From positions 1 through 64,000 of the forward strand of contig DASXQT010000061.1 of NCBI GenBank assembly GCA_036507005.1: a stretch of DNA of 64,000 nucleotides, written 5' to 3'. This document shows positions 60,825 through 64,000 of the stretch, one piece after another (position 1 is the first letter of the stretch; each line of letters begins with the position of its first letter). The translations under genes and the position numbers were made by a program. The notes beneath the pieces were generated by a model, which was given only the letters and a program-made list of their open reading frames with translations, was not told where the DNA came from and did not search any database. This stretch comes from WS-2 sp036507005 (GTDB lineage Bacteria; Eisenbacteria; RBG-16-71-46).

Positions 60825-63203
60825 ATGCAAGCCAGACCCGCCCGCTTCCTCGCGGAGCCGCGCGCTCTGCCGGGGGATGGCGACAGCGTCGCCTCGTGGA
60901 TCGCCGAGATCGCCCGGAGGCCCGAGCACCGCGGGGCGATCGCCCACTGGGAGACGCTGCCCGCGCGCCCCGCCCGCCACGGCGAGCTTTCGCTCGCGCT
61001 TCCCGAGCCGCTCGCGGAGTCGCTCGCCGCGCACGGGATCGGGCGGCTCTACAGCCACCAGGTCCAGGCCATCGAGGCGCTGCGCGGCGGGCTCGACGTG
61101 GTGGTGGTGACCGGGACCGCGAGCGGCAAGAGCCTGTGCTACCACCTCCCCGCGCTCGAGCGCCTGCTCGCCGATCCCGAGGCGACGGCGCTCTACCTCT
61201 ATCCCACCAAGGCGCTGGCGCAGGACCAGCTCAAGGGGCTGACCCGGCTCGCCGCCGGGCATCCCGACCTCATGAAGCGCGTGCGCGCCGGAGTGTACGA
61301 CGGCGACACCCAGGCCTCGACCCGGCGGCGGCTGCGCGACGAAGGGAACCTGATCCTCTCCAACCCCGACATGCTCCACCAGGGGATCCTGCCCTCGCAC
61401 GCCAAGTGGGGGCGGTTCCTCTCGCGCCTCGCCTTCGTGGTGGTGGACGAGATGCACGCCTACCGCGGCATCTTCGGCTCGCACGTGGCGAACGTGCTGC
61501 GAAGGCTCGAGCGCGTCGCCGCCCACCACGGCGGCGAGTACCGCGTCGTCCTGTGCAGCGCCACGATCCGCAATCCCGGCGAGCTGGCGGGCGGGCTCAC
61601 CGGGCGCGCGGTCACGGTGGTGGACGACGACGGCGCCCCGCGCGGCGAGAAGCACTTCGTGTTCTGGAACCCGCCCTACGCCGACGAGACGCGCATCGAG
61701 CGGCGATCCTCGAACGGGGAGGGGAGCGCGATCTTCACCGCCCTGATCGAGCGCGGCGCGCAGAGCCTGGCCTTCACCAAGTCGCGGGTGGCGGCCGAGC
61801 TGGTCTACCGCTACGCGCGCGAGCGGCTCGAGCGCGCCTCGGCCGGGCTCGGCGAGCGCATCCGGCCCTACCGCGGCGGCTACCTGCCCGAGGAGCGGCG
61901 GGCGATCGAGCGCGCGCTGTTCTCGGGCGAGCTGCGCGGCGTGGTGAGCACCAACGCGCTCGAGCTGGGCGTGGACGTCGGCGGCCTCGACGCGGTGGTC
62001 ATGATCGGCGCCCCGCCCACGCTCGCGAGCGCCTGGCAGCAGGCGGGCCGCGCGGGCCGGAAGGGCGCTCCCTCGCTGGCCGTGCTCGTGGCCTACAACG
62101 AGACCGTTGACCAGTACCTGATGCGGCGTCCGGAATATTTCTTCGGGCGCTCCCCGGAGGCGGCCTGCATCGATCCCCAGAACCCCTACATCCTGGCGCA
62201 GCAGCTCACGTGCGCGGCCCACGAGCTGCCGCTCTCGCCCGCGGACGAGCAGGCGTTCGGCCCCCAGACCGCGGCGATCCTGGCGGCGCTCGAGGAGGCG
62301 GGGGAGACGCGATCGATCGACGGCCGCGCCTACTGGGCGAAGGCCGAGTTCCCGGCCACCCAGGTGAACCTGCGCACGCTCTCGAACGACACCTACACCA
62401 TCATGGACGCCACGCGCGGCAACGCCGTGCTCGGCACGGTGGACGCGATCAGCGCGCTCGAGCTGGTTTACCCGCAGGCGATCTACCTGCACGAGGGCGA
62501 GACCTGCTTCGTGCGCGAGCTGGACCTGAAGCAGAAGGTGGCTTACGTCGAGCCGCGGGAGGTGGACTACTACACCCAGCCGGTGCTCGAGACCGGGATC
62601 ACGGTGCGCGGCGAGCTCAAGCGCCGCGAGTGGCGGGGCGAGACCGTGATGTTCGGCGAGCTGACCTACGCCTGGCAGACCGTGGCGATGAAGAAGATCC
62701 GCTTCCACTCGCTGGACGCGATCGGCTATCACCCGCTCGAGCTGCCGCGGCTCACGCTCGACACCTGCGGCTTCTGGCTCGCGCCCTCGCCGGCGGCGAT
62801 GGGGGCGGTGGCGCGCCCGGGGTGGAACCCGGTCGAGGGCCTCTCGGGGGTGCGCAACCTGTTCCTCACGCTCCTCTCCCTGCTCGCGATGTGCGATCCC
62901 GCCGACCTCGGCGGCGTGATCGACTCCTCGAACCTGGGGCGCACGGCGCTCTTCGTCTTCGACCGCTACCCCGGCGGCCTGGGCTTCGCCGAGCAGGGCT
63001 TTGCGAGGCTCGACGAGCTGGCCGAGGCCGCGCTCTCGCACCTCGAGGCCTGCGAGTGCGGGTCGGGCTGCCCCTCGTGCGTGGGGCTCCCGCTGCTCCG
63101 GCCGGCGCAGCAGCAGGATCCCGACCTGGGGCGCGCGCGCGCGATCCCCGGCAAGGACGCGGCGCGCGCGCTGCTCCGCCACTGGCTGGGCGGGTCGGCG
63201 TGA
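60825..63203 (+). CDS. DEAD/DEAH-box helicase of the MrfA/YprA type
   Basis: A superfamily 2 DNA helicase of about 790 residues. Motifs in order: Q-like LYSHQVQAIEAL, Walker A TGTASGKSLCYHLP, YPTKALAQDQ, DEMH (a DExH variant) in VVVDEMHAYRG, SAT in LCSATIRNP, and QQAGRAGRKG (motif VI). The C-terminal domain has a cysteine cluster CECGSGCPSC, as in MrfA, whose Bacillus homologue works in mitomycin adduct repair. No MrfB nuclease gene is adjacent. A GTG at 60798 would add nine residues; the ATG at 60825 is used here without strong preference. Confidence 0.92.
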   Translation: MQARPARFLAEPRALPGDGDSVASWIAEIARRPEHRGAIAHWETLPARPARHGELSLALPEPLAESLAAHGIGRLYSHQVQAIEALRGGLDVVVVTGTASGKSLCYHLPALERLLADPEATALYLYPTKALAQDQLKGLTRLAAGHPDLMKRVRAGVYDGDTQASTRRRLRDEGNLILSNPDMLHQGILPSHAKWGRFLSRLAFVVVDEMHAYRGIFGSHVANVLRRLERVAAHHGGEYRVVLCSATIRNPGELAGGLTGRAVTVVDDDGAPRGEKHFVFWNPPYADETRIERRSSNGEGSAIFTALIERGAQSLAFTKSRVAAELVYRYARERLERASAGLGERIRPYRGGYLPEERRAIERALFSGELRGVVSTNALELGVDVGGLDAVVMIGAPPTLASAWQQAGRAGRKGAPSLAVLVAYNETVDQYLMRRPEYFFGRSPEAACIDPQNPYILAQQLTCAAHELPLSPADEQAFGPQTAAILAALEEAGETRSIDGRAYWAKAEFPATQVNLRTLSNDTYTIMDATRGNAVLGTVDAISALELVYPQAIYLHEGETCFVRELDLKQKVAYVEPREVDYYTQPVLETGITVRGELKRREWRGETVMFGELTYAWQTVAMKKIRFHSLDAIGYHPLELPRLTLDTCGFWLAPSPAAMGAVARPGWNPVEGLSGVRNLFLTLLSLLAMCDPADLGGVIDSSNLGRTALFVFDRYPGGLGFAEQGFARLDELAEAALSHLEACECGSGCPSCVGLPLLRPAQQQDPDLGRARAIPGKDAARALLRHWLGGSA

Positions 63204-63231
63204 GCGCGCGCGGCGCCGGAGGGCAGCGCGC

Positions 63232-64000
63232 GTGAAATCGCCCGCCGAGTGGCCGGTCGCGTTCTTCGACGACGACTACCTCCGGATCTACCAGCCCCAG
63301 CTCACTCCCGAGCGCACCGCGGAGGAGGTGGACTTCATCGAGTCCTCGCTCGGACTCTCGCCGGGAGCCGCGGTGCTCGACTTGGCGTGCGGGAGCGGCC
63401 GGCATGCGATCCGCATGGCGCGGCGCGGCTACCGGGTCACGGGCGTGGACTTCAACCCCCGCTACCTCGAGCTCGCGGCCGCCGAGGCCGAGCGCGAAGG
63501 CGTGCGCGTGGAGTGGCTCATGCGCGACATGCGCGCGCTCGACCTCGACGCCCGCTTCGACGGGGTCTACTCGTTCTTCACCTCGTTCGGCTACTACTCG
63601 GACGAGGAGAACGAGGTGGTGCTGGCGCGGATCGCGGGCGTGCTGGAGCCCGGCGGGCGGCTGCTGCTCGACGTGATGAACCGCGACTGGCTGATCACCC
63701 ATCCGCAGCAGCGCACCTGGAGCCAGCGCGCGGACGGCGCGCTGCTCATGGAGGAGGTCTCGATCGATCTCCGCACCTCGCGCGTCACCTCGCGCCTCAC
63801 GCTGATCCAGCCCGACGCGGGCGCGGGGCCGGTGAAGCGCTTCGATCTGCGCGCCTACACCTGCGCCGAGCTCACGGCGCTGCTGCGCCGCGCCGGGCTC
63901 GAGGTGCGCGAGGTGTGGGGCGGCGCGGATCGGAGCGAGCACTCGACCGAGGCCCGGCGGCTGATCCTGCTGGCCGAGAAGCGGGGCGACCCGCCCGGGG
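63232..64000 (+). CDS. Class I SAM-dependent methyltransferase, 3' end outside the window
   Basis: It starts with GTG behind a GGAGGG site and stays open for 256 codons to the window edge. The SAM-binding motif VLDLACGSGRHAI lies near residues 48-60, followed by VTGVDFNPRYLELA (motif II) and the aspartate-rich MRDMRALDLDARFDGVYS. LEPGGRLLLDVMNRDW and a beta-sheet tail follow. Substrate unknown. The gene is 28 bp after the helicase stop. Confidence 0.88.
   Translation, partial: MKSPAEWPVAFFDDDYLRIYQPQLTPERTAEEVDFIESSLGLSPGAAVLDLACGSGRHAIRMARRGYRVTGVDFNPRYLELAAAEAEREGVRVEWLMRDMRALDLDARFDGVYSFFTSFGYYSDEENEVVLARIAGVLEPGGRLLLDVMNRDWLITHPQQRTWSQRADGALLMEEVSIDLRTSRVTSRLTLIQPDAGAGPVKRFDLRAYTCAELTALLRRAGLEVREVWGGADRSEHSTEARRLILLAEKRGDPPG

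Overview
The window is very GC-rich DNA from a Gram-negative-type bacterium. It is almost fully coding and lies mostly on the minus strand from 1 to about 40.6 kb. Lipoproteins with lipoboxes, a TonB-type C-terminal domain and a UDP-sugar acid cassette point to an outer membrane. A futalosine-pathway enzyme (MqnD) beside a UbiE/MenG-type methyltransferase points to menaquinone. Secreted proteins with calcium-loop segments and FlgD-like C-terminal Ig folds resemble those of FCB-related candidate phyla such as Candidatus Eisenbacteria. That placement is an inference from gene content, not a phylogeny. Many neighbouring genes overlap by ATGA, GTGA, TTGA or TGATG, so translational coupling is the rule here.

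Layout. 0-3 kb: an NtrC-type response regulator, broken by an in-frame TAG and cut by the window edge, and its histidine kinase. 3-6.1 kb: a three-gene WbpB/WbpD/WbpE-like cassette for a diacetamido-uronic acid sugar nucleotide. 6.2-8.4 kb: a diguanylate cyclase, a UbiE-like methyltransferase with a two-helix membrane tail, and tRNA-Arg(CCG). 8.5-19.3 kb: a long coupled run DUF212-dxs-nadK-recN-trpE-trpG-trpD-trpC-trpF-trpB, with no trpA next to it. 19.6-25 kb: ispA, xseB, xseA, a DinB-like protein and a fused YmdB-FolD protein. 25-28 kb: a toxin-antitoxin remnant between two identical 84-bp copies of the end of rny, then rny, a 6S RNA candidate, zapA and a ZapB-like gene. 28-34.8 kb: pheT, an inserted DUF885 gene, pheS, rplT, rpmI and infC, the last with an apparent ATT start and a hairpin in its leader. 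35-40.6 kb: a DUF222/HNH endonuclease, mqnD, hflX, an M24 peptidase and a rhomboid protease.

From 40.8 kb the orientation is mixed: trxA (+); nnr, a TonB-like protein, a HAD hydrolase, a zinc ribbon, an SDR and a TANGO2-like protein (all -); DUF1697 and a block of four secreted or lipoprotein genes (+); prolyl oligopeptidase, then the phosphoketolase/acetate kinase pair (-); a DUF4160-DUF2442 pair bracketed by near-identical 30-bp hairpin repeats (+); an MrfA/YprA-like helicase (+); and a methyltransferase that runs off the end (+).

Most of the window is housekeeping: tryptophan, isoprenoid, NAD(P), folate, translation, cell division and DNA repair. The points most worth a second look are the rny 3'-end duplication carrying a decayed toxin-antitoxin module, the YmdB-FolD fusion, the SSB-like tip on XseB, the repeat-flanked DUF4160-DUF2442 cassette, the UbiE membrane tail, and the uncharacterised secreted block at 47.4-53.4 kb.
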